From positions 26,458,713-26,522,712 of the forward strand of contig NC_092574.1 of the NCBI RefSeq assembly GCF_037975245.1: 64,000 nt of DNA, read 5' to 3'. The notes beneath the pieces are model-generated. The model saw nothing but the letters and a program-made list of their open reading frames with translations, made no database searches and was not told where the DNA came from. Position numbers and translations under genes: made by a program. Source of the stretch: Apostichopus japonicus (taxonomy: Eukaryota > Echinodermata > Holothuroidea > Aspidochirotida > Stichopodidae). Of the stretch, positions 24,050 to 35,674 are shown piece by piece. Position 1 is the first letter of the stretch. Each line of letters begins with the position of its first letter.

Positions 24050-25810
24050 TTACTTTAGTGCAGGACTCTCCTTTCTCTTGACCACCAAGTAAGTGGTCAT
24101 CACCCCCTTCCCTCGTACCTCTACCGGTCCTCGCAATTCAAACTCATAGTATGGTTCTAGCGCCATCATCGAATGTTCTGTTACTTGGATGCGTCCTGGG
24201 ACGCCCGTCGAGTCCATCCGGCTCGCCACGTTCACGGTGTCTCCCCAAATGTCATACAGAAGCTTGGTGGTGCCTATTACCCCTGAGGTAAGTTGTCCGT
24301 GGTTGTAACCAATACGGAGGATGAAATTGAACGCACCCTTTGTCATGCTCAGCACGTCATCGTTGAACTGGTGAATCTTCCCCATCATCTCCAGCGAGAA
24401 CTCCATGAGCGTTCTCAGCTGTTGGTTCTCCGGTGTCAGACCCTCTTTAGATGGAGGATGGAGACCACAAGCTACCATGTAGGTGGAGCCGATCGTCTTT
24501 ATCTTCTCGACTTCGCCAAAGCGGGTCTCCATCAGCAGGTTGTCAAAGTCGCTGATCAGCTCGTGGAGAACTCGAATGCACTCCTTGCCTCCCTGGTAGG
24601 CTTCCTCGTAGAAGTCGTTGAAGTTGACGATGCTGCAGAAGATGACAGCCACGCTCTGGTGATTCTGGGAGAACTCCTGAGTGGTTCTCAGCTGCTTGGT
24701 TACAAAATGTGGGATGATGTGATGCACCAAGTCCTCCGCCTCTTCCTTCTCACATTGCATTTTTTCCCTATCGTTCGCTGCTTCTACCCCTCCGTAAAAA
24801 TTGAGTCGAAAATTGATCTCAAACTCCCGGTTTAAGAGGAAGATTAATACGAGGAGGAGTAAAATATCTAAAACAACCTCGTGTGTAACTAGGGCTTGCT
24901 CCATGTATAGATTCTCTGGCGACAGCGTCGACGGAGAGGTGATGCCTTCGGTATTATTCGAAAGAGTATCTCGTGTTACGCCGTTACAAGGATCTACGTA
25001 CAGCACTACCAAGAAGATGACGGCACACACTACTGCAACAATGGTTTTCAACCAGGAACTTAACTGGACAAAATTACAAAAGTGAAGCAGTGCTACTACA
25101 AGGATGAAGCAGTAAAAGTGATTAGTTTTTAGGTAATTGTTACAGTTATAATTTGAATACACAGCAATCACAGGCAAAGAGATTAATATTAAACCTAGCA
25201 CATGGCGCATTCCCCATATGTGGAAGAAGCCAGCCACCGCCTCTGTCAGGGGGAGCGTCAACTTGCGGCAGAAGGCCTCCCTCGATACCGCGACTAAGAT
25301 GTAAAACTCAACGAGAAAAGCAATGGGAAAGATGACATACCAGGGTATGGAACTATGAAACACCAGAAAACAAGAGATGGCTATCATGATATAGACTGTA
25401 CAAGCTATGGCCACATCAAACACTGTGTTGTAGCGTGATGTAGATATCGTGTCCGAGGAGTGCCTGCGGTTTCTACGGTTACTGTTGTCTTCCTTCCAGT
25501 TGTTCCCCTGCAGCCACTCAGGGGTGAACTGCTCTCTGTAGCTACGTTCTATGTCCGAATTTAAAAATTCTAAGGTGCAATTGTTAACAGGAGGCTTCTG
25601 AAAGTAGTCACGTCTGCCTTCGTCGATGATGCAATCCACGAACTGACGGTCAGTCCCTGGTTTGCTCTCTTTCCAGAATAACGTGTCTGCGAGGGCGACA
25701 GGACTCCTGGCGATGGACGATGCATCCGTTGGCTCGTCTTGACCAGAATCATCTATGCTCCCTCTTATGCTACCCACACCACCATTCTCAGGACGTTTGC
25801 TTGCCTCCTC
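24050..25810 (-). CDS. ADCY9: Adenylyl cyclase type 9-like, last coding exon (second membrane cassette and C2 domain)
   Basis: The exon makes the C-terminal half of a membrane adenylyl cyclase (ATP to cAMP plus pyrophosphate). The acceptor CTCTGACAG lies just right of 25810; the exon opens in phase 0 (EEASKRPENGG) and ends with TAA at 24050, giving 586 residues. Numbering below starts 11 residues later, at GSIRGS = 2-7. Membrane helices lie at about 118-140, 145-165, 187-207, 220-240, 246-262 and 300-316, with an N-glycosylation sequon (NNT, 274) in the last external loop. The C2 catalytic domain (~350-567) has the ATP-side residues Lys427, Asp509, Asn516, Arg520 and Lys557. GTTKLLYDIWGDTVN and FYEEAYQGGKEC point to type 9 rather than other classes. 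Oddities: Ile401 and Ser431 at the forskolin pocket, and almost no C2b tail. No in-frame defects are seen. Confidence 0.88.
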   Translation of the reverse strand, partial: EEASKRPENGGVGSIRGSIDDSGQDEPTDASSIARSPVALADTLFWKESKPGTDRQFVDCIIDEGRRDYFQKPPVNNCTLEFLNSDIERSYREQFTPEWLQGNNWKEDNSNRRNRRHSSDTISTSRYNTVFDVAIACTVYIMIAISCFLVFHSSIPWYVIFPIAFLVEFYILVAVSREAFCRKLTLPLTEAVAGFFHIWGMRHVLGLILISLPVIAVYSNYNCNNYLKTNHFYCFILVVALLHFCNFVQLSSWLKTIVAVVCAVIFLVVLYVDPCNGVTRDTLSNNTEGITSPSTLSPENLYMEQALVTHEVVLDILLLLVLIFLLNREFEINFRLNFYGGVEAANDREKMQCEKEEAEDLVHHIIPHFVTKQLRTTQEFSQNHQSVAVIFCSIVNFNDFYEEAYQGGKECIRVLHELISDFDNLLMETRFGEVEKIKTIGSTYMVACGLHPPSKEGLTPENQQLRTLMEFSLEMMGKIHQFNDDVLSMTKGAFNFILRIGYNHGQLTSGVIGTTKLLYDIWGDTVNVASRMDSTGVPGRIQVTEHSMMALEPYYEFELRGPVEVRGKGVMTTYLVVKRKESPALK

Positions 25811-26573
25811 CTGTCAGAGGTGAGAAAAGATAAAGATATCGTTATTAAACCAGCTTAACTGGTGAAATGATAACTCCTAAACTTAAATGAGTTGTGACAA
25901 CCTACACATATCTAGCGAAGGGTATTAAATAAAGTTGACAATTGGCAAACATGCATATGTAGCTGTATTTATCACAGACGGGCTACGAGCAGAAGGGCTG
26001 CAGGATTATTTAAAGAAAGAAATGAAAAAAAGTAACGTGCAGAAATACAAGACAGTTAATTCAGGAATGGCTAGTACGTCGACATTTTACAAATTCATTG
26101 ATTAGAAATGATAAATGTCTCATCATGCATTTATGTCAAGACAGAGGTCACACACACACACATACACACAAGTTTCGAGCATCTTATGAGGTAGGTAAAC
26201 TGTTACTTCAAATAATCACCATGGGTACAGAAACCAGTCAAATGCAGATTTCACTATAGCTACGTCAAAAAGACAGGAAATGTTGTCGGCAGGGACGCAA
26301 AATGGTTAAGTACACAGCTGTCACAATAAAGTATACCACCTGCCCCCTCCCCTACCCCTCCCCCATTACAGTCACACTAGGTTGACAAGGTTGTCAACAT
26401 AGACGGTCAAAGTGTGAAGGACACAGCTTTTCAATGTTTCATCAAAAAATTTCTTACTCTGAAAATTGTCAGGCTCAACATATTGAGATCCAAGTTGGAC
26501 ATTTTTCATCCTGTTATCAGCAAACCCAAAGTGACCCCTACGACCCTGCGTCCATGCCCTGAATGACCACACT

Positions 26574-26606
26574 TCCCCCCTCCCCCTCCCCCTCCCCCTC
26601 CCCTGT
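26574..26606 (-). repeat. CCCCCT hexamer repeat, G-quadruplex candidate on minus strand
   Basis: Five or so C5T units in a row, so the minus strand (the sense strand of the cyclase pre-mRNA) has G5A units, enough G-runs for an intramolecular G-quadruplex. It lies about 0.8 kb upstream of the final exon within the intron. Confidence 0.6.
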
Positions 26607-27566
26607 CCATCAAGGCAGAATAAAGAAACAAAGTCATAGCAAGACATTGTACATCAACTCAATTCACTCTTCTCTGACAGACATTATTAGTTTTTGATGA
26701 CTGCCTGTTAACTTCAGTCCCCTTTTTGATGATAAACGCTATGCCAGGATGTAGAATCGCAAACCTTGTAATATGTAAAGGACGACCTTTCAAGCTGCCC
26801 TGGCAAAACTCATATCATCTCCCACAACAACTCTGGATTCGTCATCTACTTTGTCTGTAAATTATGCCCAAGGTCGCAAGACAATCAGCGTTATTAAATT
26901 TTTGGCCTTATCTGATGACTTTTTTCAAAAGAGGCTGGTATAAATGTTGCCTTATTGGATCAAAAGCTATCAAAAATATGTGCCCAAACCGTCACAGATT
27001 AAAACGTATGTAACTTTACAGGATGGCCATATACATGTACAAAAGAGATAATATATATGGTTTCAAAAAATGTTTTCTTAAAAACAAACAAGCAACCCAA
27101 AAGCAGGCAGCAATTGTTGTCCTAAAGCCTTGGGGATGATATTTTTTTTTCAGAATTCTTCATTTTGCTCTGTTCTGTCTGATGTCACTCAGTTTACCAT
27201 AACATACTGCTACTTGCATACCTGATAACATACAGCATCAGGAGTGATTACGGTGTATTGATTTCTGTAACATAACACTTGTTTACATTTCCTCTCTGTT
27301 ATTATCCTCATTTATCCCAATGGATTTGTGTTCTGGATCCTAATAACCTTCCCTTCATGCTCAAAGTTTCTGGCATATTAAATGGTAAACTAAGAAAGGG
27401 ATAACAAAAATAATCATAAAATGATGAAAGAAATATAAAACAAAATGCATCAGCCAAGGTCTGATGACATTTAAAGTCTGCATATTTTATTCATGATCTC
27501 TCGTCAGCAGCGTAGCAATCTCTGCCCTGGTTTTCCTTTCAAACACTGGCCTGTATGTGTGTGTAT

Positions 27567-27567
<1 letters not shown>

Positions 27568-27604
<37 letters not shown>

Positions 27605-27674
27605 TTATATTAGCACTTGCAAACTTTGCAATTATTTCCACTATATATATATATGCTACATATATTTTATATAT

Positions 27675-27705
<31 letters not shown>

Positions 27706-27743
27706 ATATATATATATATAGATAGACGCCAACCAACCAACTC

Positions 27744-27781
<38 letters not shown>

Positions 27782-27815
27782 AACATATATATATACATAT
27801 ACATATATAATCATT
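27568..27815. repeat. Compound (CA)n/(TA)n microsatellite
   Basis: CA repeats at 27569-27582, TA repeats from 27583, and further broken TA tracts to about 27815, with short unique interruptions. It lies in the cyclase intron. The Ile-Tyr ORFs over it on both strands are artefacts. Confidence 0.9.
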
Positions 27816-28062
27816 TCAATTTCAGTTTTTGCTGTTATTTCCTTTCTGTTGATAATGCCTCGACTAACAAGAAGAACCCAGAGACATAGGACTGGGAAGA
27901 GGCAGCATGCGAGTGACTTGAGTAGTTCTTGTGAAGTCCGATGCAACGTTTATTAAAAGATAACCAGGAACTTGCAATTCAAAATAACAACCCATAGCCT
28001 TTGTATTGTGCAGTTGTTTTTACTCTATACCCTCTTCTTCATCGATCTCATACAGTATCCAA

Positions 28063-28980
28063 GACAATTTAATACCATTCATTCTGGCGCCATTAGTGAT
28101 GACGGCTTAATACTGTTCATTCTGGTGCCGTTAGTGATGACATATTCCATGACCGTTCAATACCGTTCATTCTGATGTCCTTAGCGATGACATATTGCAT
28201 GACTGTTTAATACCATTCATTCTGATGCTGTTAGTGATAACCTATTTCATGACCGTTCAATACCGTTCATTCTGATGTCGTTAGCGATGACATATTACAT
28301 GACTGTTTAATACCATTTATTCTGATGCTGTTAGTGATAACCTATTTCATGACCGTTCAATACCGTTCATTCTGATGTCGTTAGCGATGACATATTGCAT
28401 GACTGTTTAATACCGTTCATTCTGATGTGGTTAGTGATAACATATTCCATGACCGTTCAATACCGTTCATTCTGATGTCGTTAGCGATGACATATTGCAT
28501 GACTGTTTAATACCGTTCATTCTGATGCTGTTAGTGATAACCTATTTCATGACCGTTCAATACCGTTCATTCTGATGTCGTTAGCGATGACATATTGCAT
28601 GACTGTTTAATACCGTTCATTCTGATGTGGTTAGTGATAACCTATTTCATGACCGTTCAATACCGTTCATTCTGATGTTGTTAGCGATGACATATTGCAT
28701 GACTGTTTAATACCGTTCATTCTGATGTGGTTAGTGATAACCTATTTCATGACCGTTCAATACCGTTCATTCTGATGTTGTTAGCGATGACATATTGCAT
28801 GACCGTTCAATACCGTTCATTCTGATGGTGTTAGTGATAATCTATTTCATGACCGTTTAATACTGTTCATTCTGATGCCATTAGTGATGCATGACTGTTC
28901 AATACCGTTCATTCTGATGTCGTTAGTGATGACCTATTACAAGACTGTTTAATATCGTTCATTCTGATGCTGTTCTCTAT
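28063..28980. repeat. 50-bp minisatellite with A/B dimer structure (about 19 copies)
   Basis: Fifteen successive copies start exactly 50 bp apart (28151 to 28851). Shortened copies lie at both ends (28063, 28101, 28892, 28943). Two variants mostly alternate: A, with GACCGTTCAATACCGTTC and GTCGTTAGCGATGACATAT; and B, with GACTGTTTAATACCGTTC and GCTGTTAGTGATAACCTAT. The functional repeat period is therefore about 100 bp, a simple higher-order repeat. The alternation breaks near 28801. It sits in the intron before the last ADCY9-like exon. Length polymorphism between individuals is likely. Confidence 0.95.
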
Positions 28981-29575
28981 GATGTATGATGGACTTTTGA
29001 TACACAGCTGATTGATCAAGTTGATGGCTTTTAGGTAAACTGATTTTGTTATTGTTTTTGTTATCCTTTTCTTTCTAAACAATTATGATTTATCAGATGA
29101 TTAACCATCCCATCTGTATAATATGCAGCATTTTGCATGTTGCCTTGTTTACAGCACATCAGCATACTAGGGTGACTTGCACAAACTTAGTATTCAATCA
29201 ATAACAGTCTGCGGAAAACTATTACTTGTCTCTTTTTAAAGCTGATACTTTATGTATTACTTGAATAGTTGATTGCAAACATTGAGTGCAGCAATGTTTC
29301 CTTATGTATTATCTGTAGGTACAGACTATAGGAGTTTGTAATTAAAACTAGTTGTCAAATGTGAAGATTCTGTTATTACTACCAGTATTAACTAACTTAC
29401 TTACAGATGTAAACATGTTGGGGAGAAGATAGTGAAGCTGGGATGAAGGGTGCAGGGAGGTGGGGGAGGAGGCAGGGAGGAGGAGAGGCAGGATCAAGTA
29501 ATCATGCTTGTGCCAGCCATGCCAGACCAAATCGTTAGCTGGAGATATGTGCAGTGCCGATGGTGTGTTACTTAC
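28981..29575 (-). other. Intron of the ADCY9-like gene, proximal part
   Basis: Begins with the perfect donor GTAAGT at 29575-29570 on the minus strand. The + strand at 29444-29486 has repeated G-runs (GGGTGCAGGGAGGTGGGGG), a possible G-quadruplex on the template strand just after the donor. The open frame that continues past the donor to 29348 is intronic read-through. Confidence 0.7.
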
Positions 29576-29859
29576 AGCACTGCCATCAGCCTGGTGTGAT
29601 GTGGTTAGCAGGGAGCTCTCTTGGGGTGTGTTATGCTCAGACGGTACCTTGATCTCATCAGACAGCAATGGTTTGCTGGTCTGGTTGGCTATGCCATCCC
29701 TCGCAGTCGACACGGGGTCACTGTTAGCTGACTCCGAGTCCTGGCTGTCAGTCGAGTTTACAGAGATTCCCACCTTGTGTACGCTGGTCGGGGTACCCGA
29801 GTGATTGTTGGTCGTCTTGGAGGATTCATTTTTACTCACGATGAAGTAGGTCTTCATTC
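29576..29859 (-). CDS. ADCY9: Adenylyl cyclase type 9-like, penultimate exon in window (end of C1 and C1b linker)
   Basis: The acceptor ATAG (AG at 29861-29860 on the minus strand) opens the exon with GA completing a split codon, then MKTYFIVSK. This is the stereotyped end of the first catalytic domain, where a K-T-Y-F/L-I strand closes the C1 fold. The rest is a Ser/Thr/Asn-rich C1b linker (SVNSTDSQDSESANSDPVST ... SHQADGSA) with no fold expected. The exon ends at GCT|GTAAGT (29576/29575) on a codon boundary, which matches the phase-0 start of the exon at 25810, so the two join in frame. Length is 284 bp, 94 full codons. The upstream exons (N-terminus, first six membrane helices, most of C1) were not found in the window. 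Confidence 0.8.
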
Positions 29860-32800
29860 CTATGTAAGACGAAAAGAAAAAATGAGAAGTATGAATGTTT
29901 ATGAAACGTAAACCTTTCTGTATTCTATTAAAGCTCTGTCAATAACAGAAATGCAGCACTGGTGTTCAAGTATTAACTCATCAAATTAGATTAACTTGAC
30001 ATTCTCTGTTGGAAGACCAATAATGCTGATGCATGTTAAACATATGAAGACAATCCCTGGAATAGCTGACATATCTAAATAGAAGAGAAATTGCAACAAA
30101 TAGATAGCTACAGTACTACACTAACAAATGTTGTATCTGAGACAAATGACAACAGTGTGACCTCCGTTTTGAGATGCTTACTGAAGAAACAGATTCCAAC
30201 GTTTGGCATATCTCCAAACTGGAACTTAGAAAGTGTTTCATCAAAAGCAAGAAAGCTACCGGTTCTTAGGCTAGGATAGATCGGGGTGCATATGTATATA
30301 TATATATATGAGAAGGGTAACGGAGGAGGAAAGAAAACAAACGAAATTAGAACAATGGTTATGATTGGTAATGATAACGGTTTGTTTGAATTCCATTCAT
30401 GAACCAGAACAAAGGCAACAGATCCAGTGCATGGTCTGTACCTTAAAGTCTTGGAACACCAAACACTGTGTAAAATGGTGCAGTGGTCCTATCCGGATTG
30501 AGGCATTCATGTTGAACCTCGTCTACAGAAGATACTACTAGCAAGAACCATCTCCATAAAAGCATGGCCGCACTGATGCATCCAGGAGTTGGTTGAGCTT
30601 ATGTTGCGTATACAGTACATGATTCCCTCAGAAGCAGATACAATCAAATTGATACCACTTTGTTGGTTTGTTGAATTAATGCCAGAATTATAGACTTAAA
30701 ATTATGTCTTAAGAATGTCAATTGTTTTTTGAAAATGATCTTACTTTCCATGTTAAACGGCAGCCATGAATGTTACATCGTCATTTTCCCCGGAGGGTAT
30801 AATTATTCTGGCTTGTATACTGGACTGGATTTTTACAGAAGATTTCATATTCCTTATTATGCATATAGCTCAAAGTATTAAACATGATTGATACTGGTGA
30901 CAAACGACATGTGGTTTTCAAACAAGAAGGGGAAAAAACATTTTTCACATCTTTTAATCAGCAAAATGCCACAATTTAACAGCAATATCACAGATCGTGA
31001 CAATTAATAGCATTTAATCCTTTGATTGATTGGTTCATGTAAGCTGCCTGCAAGTTCTGCATGTTAGTTTGTCATTTTTCTCCTCAACCAATCAACCATG
31101 GCATATTAATGATGTGCCTAACTGTCACAAGTTTAAAATAGAACAAAATTCTAAACCAGAGAACTGTCATAAAGGATTGAATATATCAACAATTTGATAG
31201 CTCTAATTAAATCTGGTGCACATAATGAATGTCTGATATATAGCGCAGTAATAACAACGACACCTGTTGTTATCGCAGTTGTTGTAGATAATGCTGAGGT
31301 AAGGGTAGTACTGTGTGCACGTCACTATTGAATATATGTTGCAGAATTGCTCAGTGAGTTGCATTCTGGGTAAATTGAGGGTTGTCACGTTGTCATGCTT
31401 ACAATTAGAGCAGCACCACTTGGCTATGATCGACATTTCCTGAAGTCACATGACCATTTTCCAGATCTTACCAGGCTCTTATATTGAGTAACTATTGTCT
31501 ATTCTTCTGTACGAATCATAAAAAAATAATTCTTTACACCTCCTCAAAACAGATGCAGCACAGCTAGTGTTTGGTGTTAAATTTAGCATATCATAGCAAA
31601 CTGGACAGTTAAAGTAGAGACATAAGGTACCTGGCAACATGACCTGAAATTTTAGTACAAAACAAACACCTATTTGGAATGATGAAATAAGGACAAAGGA
31701 TTTTGCAAATATTTGCCAAAATATTCAAGTCTTAATAATAGTGGAACACAAATAAATTTTGATCAACAGCCAAATGGTTGTAATTACCTAATCATCTGAA
31801 ATAGATTAACGAATGCTGCAAGGCTTGATCATTTCATTATCTTACCATATAATGTACCATACATTATAAGGACTAGGTAACGATAATAACAACTAGCTGT
31901 TAATTGTAAACTACTATTATCCAATGCCTACAGTAGCTAGATGTGTTCACAGGATACTAAATTTCCTAACAGACAAACACTTTATCACAATCTATATGAT
32001 AATATTTTAGCTGTTTGCAAGTAATGTCACAACAGATGCTTCGTCTCCAGACCATCAGTTTACTGTAGCTTGTTGTCACATTATTACTTTAATAGCTTCT
32101 TTAATGTGCTTAGAACCTAACATTATCTCAATGTTTTCAAAACAGATGTTTACCTATAGGCCTACACTAATTTGCATGCAAGACTCAAGGCTAATACTTT
32201 TTTATTGTCATCATGTCATAACACTGTAAATTCCTGGTAATTGAACCTTTCTCCATCAATGAAAAAGCTTCCCTGCATTTGTACAGACAACATGAAGTGA
32301 TTTTGAACAGGAGTGAAAAACACATAGTTATCTACAGTAGCACCGGGAAACAGGATCTACTTTAAGCAGAAGCCAGCTGTTTCATTATCTCATTTTAACA
32401 AATGTATCACACATGATGTAAGATCTTTCCAAAATGTGGGAGTGACTTCACAAATAAACCACTGGTTATAAGATTCACCGTCATTCTAAGACATTTCAAT
32501 GTAGAAAATAAAAAAAACACTCTTCAGTTTCGTGGGCTGTTAATAACATTTAAAGCCAATTATTACCCACACATTCTAAAGAACATAACATCAATTGTGG
32601 CAGAAACACACAGTTTTCAATCTGACTGCAGATCTTAAATATCAAAGTTCACAAAGCTATATGATGGTATTAAACTGTTTAGACCAACTTCTAATGAGCT
32701 TGCTTTCTAATAAACAAGGTCTGCAAACTGGTTTTATCCACAAAGTGATTAATGCCTTAGATGGGAATTTACCAAATGATAAGGCAACACAAAAGTTTCC

Positions 32801-34977
32801 CATTTCCATTCTCTAAGTCTTGAATAGTGATCAGAACACGTAAAGCTCGCATTGACATGTTTGTGCGGCCGGCAAGAGAGGTAGAGTCGCAATAACTACC
32901 GGCTGCTTTAACGAGCTTCTGCTAATTAAATCAAAAACTGTTTGCCATCTACCCGTGCCAATTCCTCACCTTATGATCTCTTGTACACAACAACCACAGA
33001 GCGCTTAGGTTGCTTTTTAAACCAAATCAAGGTTTGTTTGTTTCGACAAAAGATTGCTCTACACAATCTCTGAAAATACTCGTTCTGAATCTAATAGAGT
33101 TCTCTATTCATGGCCAAGGACACTACTGCATGCTTGGACAAACAAACGGAGATATTAACTGCCATCACTTGAATAGACTGCGTGTCCTCCTTGGCTATCT
33201 CAATTAGACGGAATGGAGGGAAAAGGAGCTGGAAATGTCATTCTGCATCAAGATTGGATCGTGACAGAATTTACAACAGCTCCGGAAGCATTTCACATAA
33301 ATATTGACACAGTCAGCAAGGTGGCTGTATCATCAACGTTAGATGAATCGAAACAACGCGTGGCTGGATGTAATATAACCATCTCAAGCCTATATGCACA
33401 AACACACAAGATGAAGTTTTATATATATATGTGGATAGTGGAAAGAATCATATAATCATTGAGCTGCATATTTCAGCTGACTTTTACTGCCATTGTGATT
33501 CATACGCAAAGGCATAATACACACACAGCTGTCATCCATTACATAGAAGATAACAACTGTTGAATGGAATTAATATACTAGGAATAGGCATGCTTCAGGA
33601 TTCCTATTTTTATTCCTTTTTTCCCTTCTTTCCTCAATTTGTTTGGTGCTAATAATCATATATTTGGTGAAATATTGATACGAAATTTAAGCACCGTCCA
33701 GCCACTCTGTGCATGCTAATTGGTTACATTGTCAATAACAGACAAAATGGTGGAAAATCTATAATATTCATATATGAGTAAATAAATGAAGGAAAACTGA
33801 CTGGGGAATTTCTATGATTATATGAAAGCGATGTTGTAGCTGTTAATATGCCTCCCAGATGGAACTACAAATTGTATCCTACACTATGTACATAACACTA
33901 GTAAAGGAATGAACTCTATATACATACTTGGTGTGATTCTTTAATTATGATTAAAACCGCAAGCAGGTGGCTGTAAACGATTCATTTACATGGCAATGCT
34001 CTACATCTTAATTACTATCAGTTTCAGTCAAAGAGACTTAAATGCAATGAAATGTTCGACATGAACACTGTCAAATACATCTCCTAGTTACAGACTCAAT
34101 AGGTAAAATAAACAGATAATTAACCACAAAACCCTTAATGATGAGTTATATTTACTTTATGTAGCAAAGCCCTAATGAGAATCTCCAGCCAACACCCAAC
34201 GTCAACAGAGGGCGGTCCTTTCTAGTTTCGTGAAGCTTGACAAGCTGCAGTCTCTGAAATCACTGACAATTCCTCTGAGGAATCTCTCATGGACACTTCT
34301 GGGCAAAGTACCTGCACATTCTTAAAGCACGCACAGTGTGACATATCAAACTAACCTTGGTGTTTTACCAAGTCTCATAACTAGCACATTGTAGCAACCA
34401 ATGTTGTCCACCGTTCATTCTACGACTTTACACAAGTCTCATCATCAACCAATCAGAAAGCTTCTTTGAGATATTTCAATCATATGACATGTCCTCTAAA
34501 CTGATTCTAAGCTTTGAGCGGCAGTAAAATTGTATTCCCAGTCTCAGAAATGGAATATATACTAGACTTATACATCAGATTCTTCTGGTAATTCATTGAA
34601 GATGAGATCGCTTCAAACCTACTTTCAGGCCTAGGACATTGATTGAGATCTGTTACAGCACTGGACAAACTCTTCAATGGAGATAAGCTGTATTCAGGAT
34701 ATATTAGGATCCAGAGCCGTATCTACAGCACTGTGACAACTGATATGAGCGCCCTCTATCAAAACAATGAAGATCCCCATTGTAAATGCAAAGTAGTTTA
34801 GACCAATTGATGTTCATCTACATGTGAAAGTATTATATTACAAAGCTGAGCTATAAATATCACTGTTTTCTTTTGGGGCCTGTTGTGGGATATCCGCTGT
34901 GACACAAATACAGGATACAACATTCTAAGAATGTAGCCTACATGTGTTCAAGCTATTTACTGTACCTGTACACAGCA
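29860..34977. other. Non-coding; probable upstream intron of the ADCY9-like gene
   Basis: No frame with C1-domain motifs could be found by eye, and no other exon is supported. A short (TA)n lies at 30293-30309. Near 32840-32960 there is a less AT-rich island with TAATTA, and near 33700-33760 ATGCTAAT and CATTGT, possible regulatory sites reported under findings. If the cyclase 5' exons are beyond the right edge, this whole region is intron. Confidence 0.4.
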
Positions 34978-35250
34978 ATACAGTATTACATGTACACGAT
35001 AATACTGTTGCAAAGTTGCAGCCAAACTCTATTACAATAATAATAATAATCAGCAGTTACTTTACAGTGTTAATACAGTGTAACATGTACATCATAATCC
35101 TATAGCCCAGCCGTAGCCAAACTCCATTACAATAATAATAATCATCAGCAGTTACTTTACAGTGTTAATACAGTGTTACATGTACATCATAATCCTATAG
35201 CCCAGTCGTAGCCAAACCCCATTACAATAATAATAATAATAATCAGGTAG
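34978..35250. repeat. 95-bp tandem repeat (two full copies plus partial) with (AAT)n
   Basis: CAGCAGTTACTTTACAGTGT begins copies at 35051 and 35146, 95 bp apart, with a partial third from about 35241 and a diverged one to the left (from about 34978). Each unit ends with AGCCAAACYCCATTAC and an AATAAT tract whose length differs between units (about 4 to 6 triplets). Confidence 0.85.
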
Positions 35251-35399
35251 TTATTTTTACTGCGATCTAGCGACCATGAATGTGGGAGAAGCCCAAAAGG
35301 ATTTATGGATCACAACTTTCATGTTCTGTTACCTCTAGTTCAACATTTTAACTCAATTTTGGAATCCTTTCAATTTAGGTGGGTAAATTGCTCTTGAGT

Positions 35400-35500
35400 G
35401 AAATCCCCCCCACCCCGCCCTTACTACGATCGGGCTAAGGATCAAACCAAGAACCTCCCGATTGCTAAGCCTCATTGCTTCAAATACCACTGCCTTCATC
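35400..35500 (-). mobile_element. Weak tRNA-like SINE relic
   Basis: On the minus strand the sequence reads GGCAGTGGTATTTGAAGCAA, then GGCTTAGCAATCGGGAGGTT, and TGGTTTGATCC, which fits a degenerate A box, anticodon-arm region and B box (GGTTTGATCC). The stems do not pair well, so it is not a tRNA gene. Boundaries are uncertain. Confidence 0.3.
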
Positions 35501-35645
35501 CACTCAAATTGATCACAAAAAAGCAAAGTGTAAAGAAATGAAGAGAGATGGAGATCTGATTTATCTGCATGAAAAAAGTTGAAAGCAAGTCACCAGTGAA
35601 CAGGCACAGTATAGTATTCCTAAAGCAAAGGTGGAGGTGAGTTGA

Positions 35646-35674
35646 GGGGATGGGAGGGTAGGGGAGGGGAGGGG
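35646..35674 (+). other. G-quadruplex-forming candidate
   Basis: Five G-runs in close order (GGGG, GGG, GGGG, GGGG, GGGG, separated by one to four bases) occur in AT-rich surroundings. The structure is predicted from pattern only. Confidence 0.5.

Larger units (their letters stand above)
25811..28062 (-). other. Intron of the ADCY9-like gene, distal part
   Basis: Part of the 3.8-kb phase-0 intron between the two cyclase exons (25811-29575). It contains a (CA)n stretch near 26147-26170, a C-rich CCCCCT repeat at 26574-26606, and interrupted (TA)n/(CA)n tracts at 27568-27815. ORFs here are simple-sequence artefacts. Confidence 0.7.

Noticed and set aside
24293-25335. Plus-strand ORFs opposite the cyclase exon, one of 180 residues
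   Set aside because: Antisense shadows of a strongly conserved minus-strand coding exon; no recognisable product.
29348-29575. Continuation of the cyclase open frame past 29576
   Set aside because: A perfect GTAAGT donor on a codon boundary precedes it and the next exon is in matching phase; the rest is intronic read-through.
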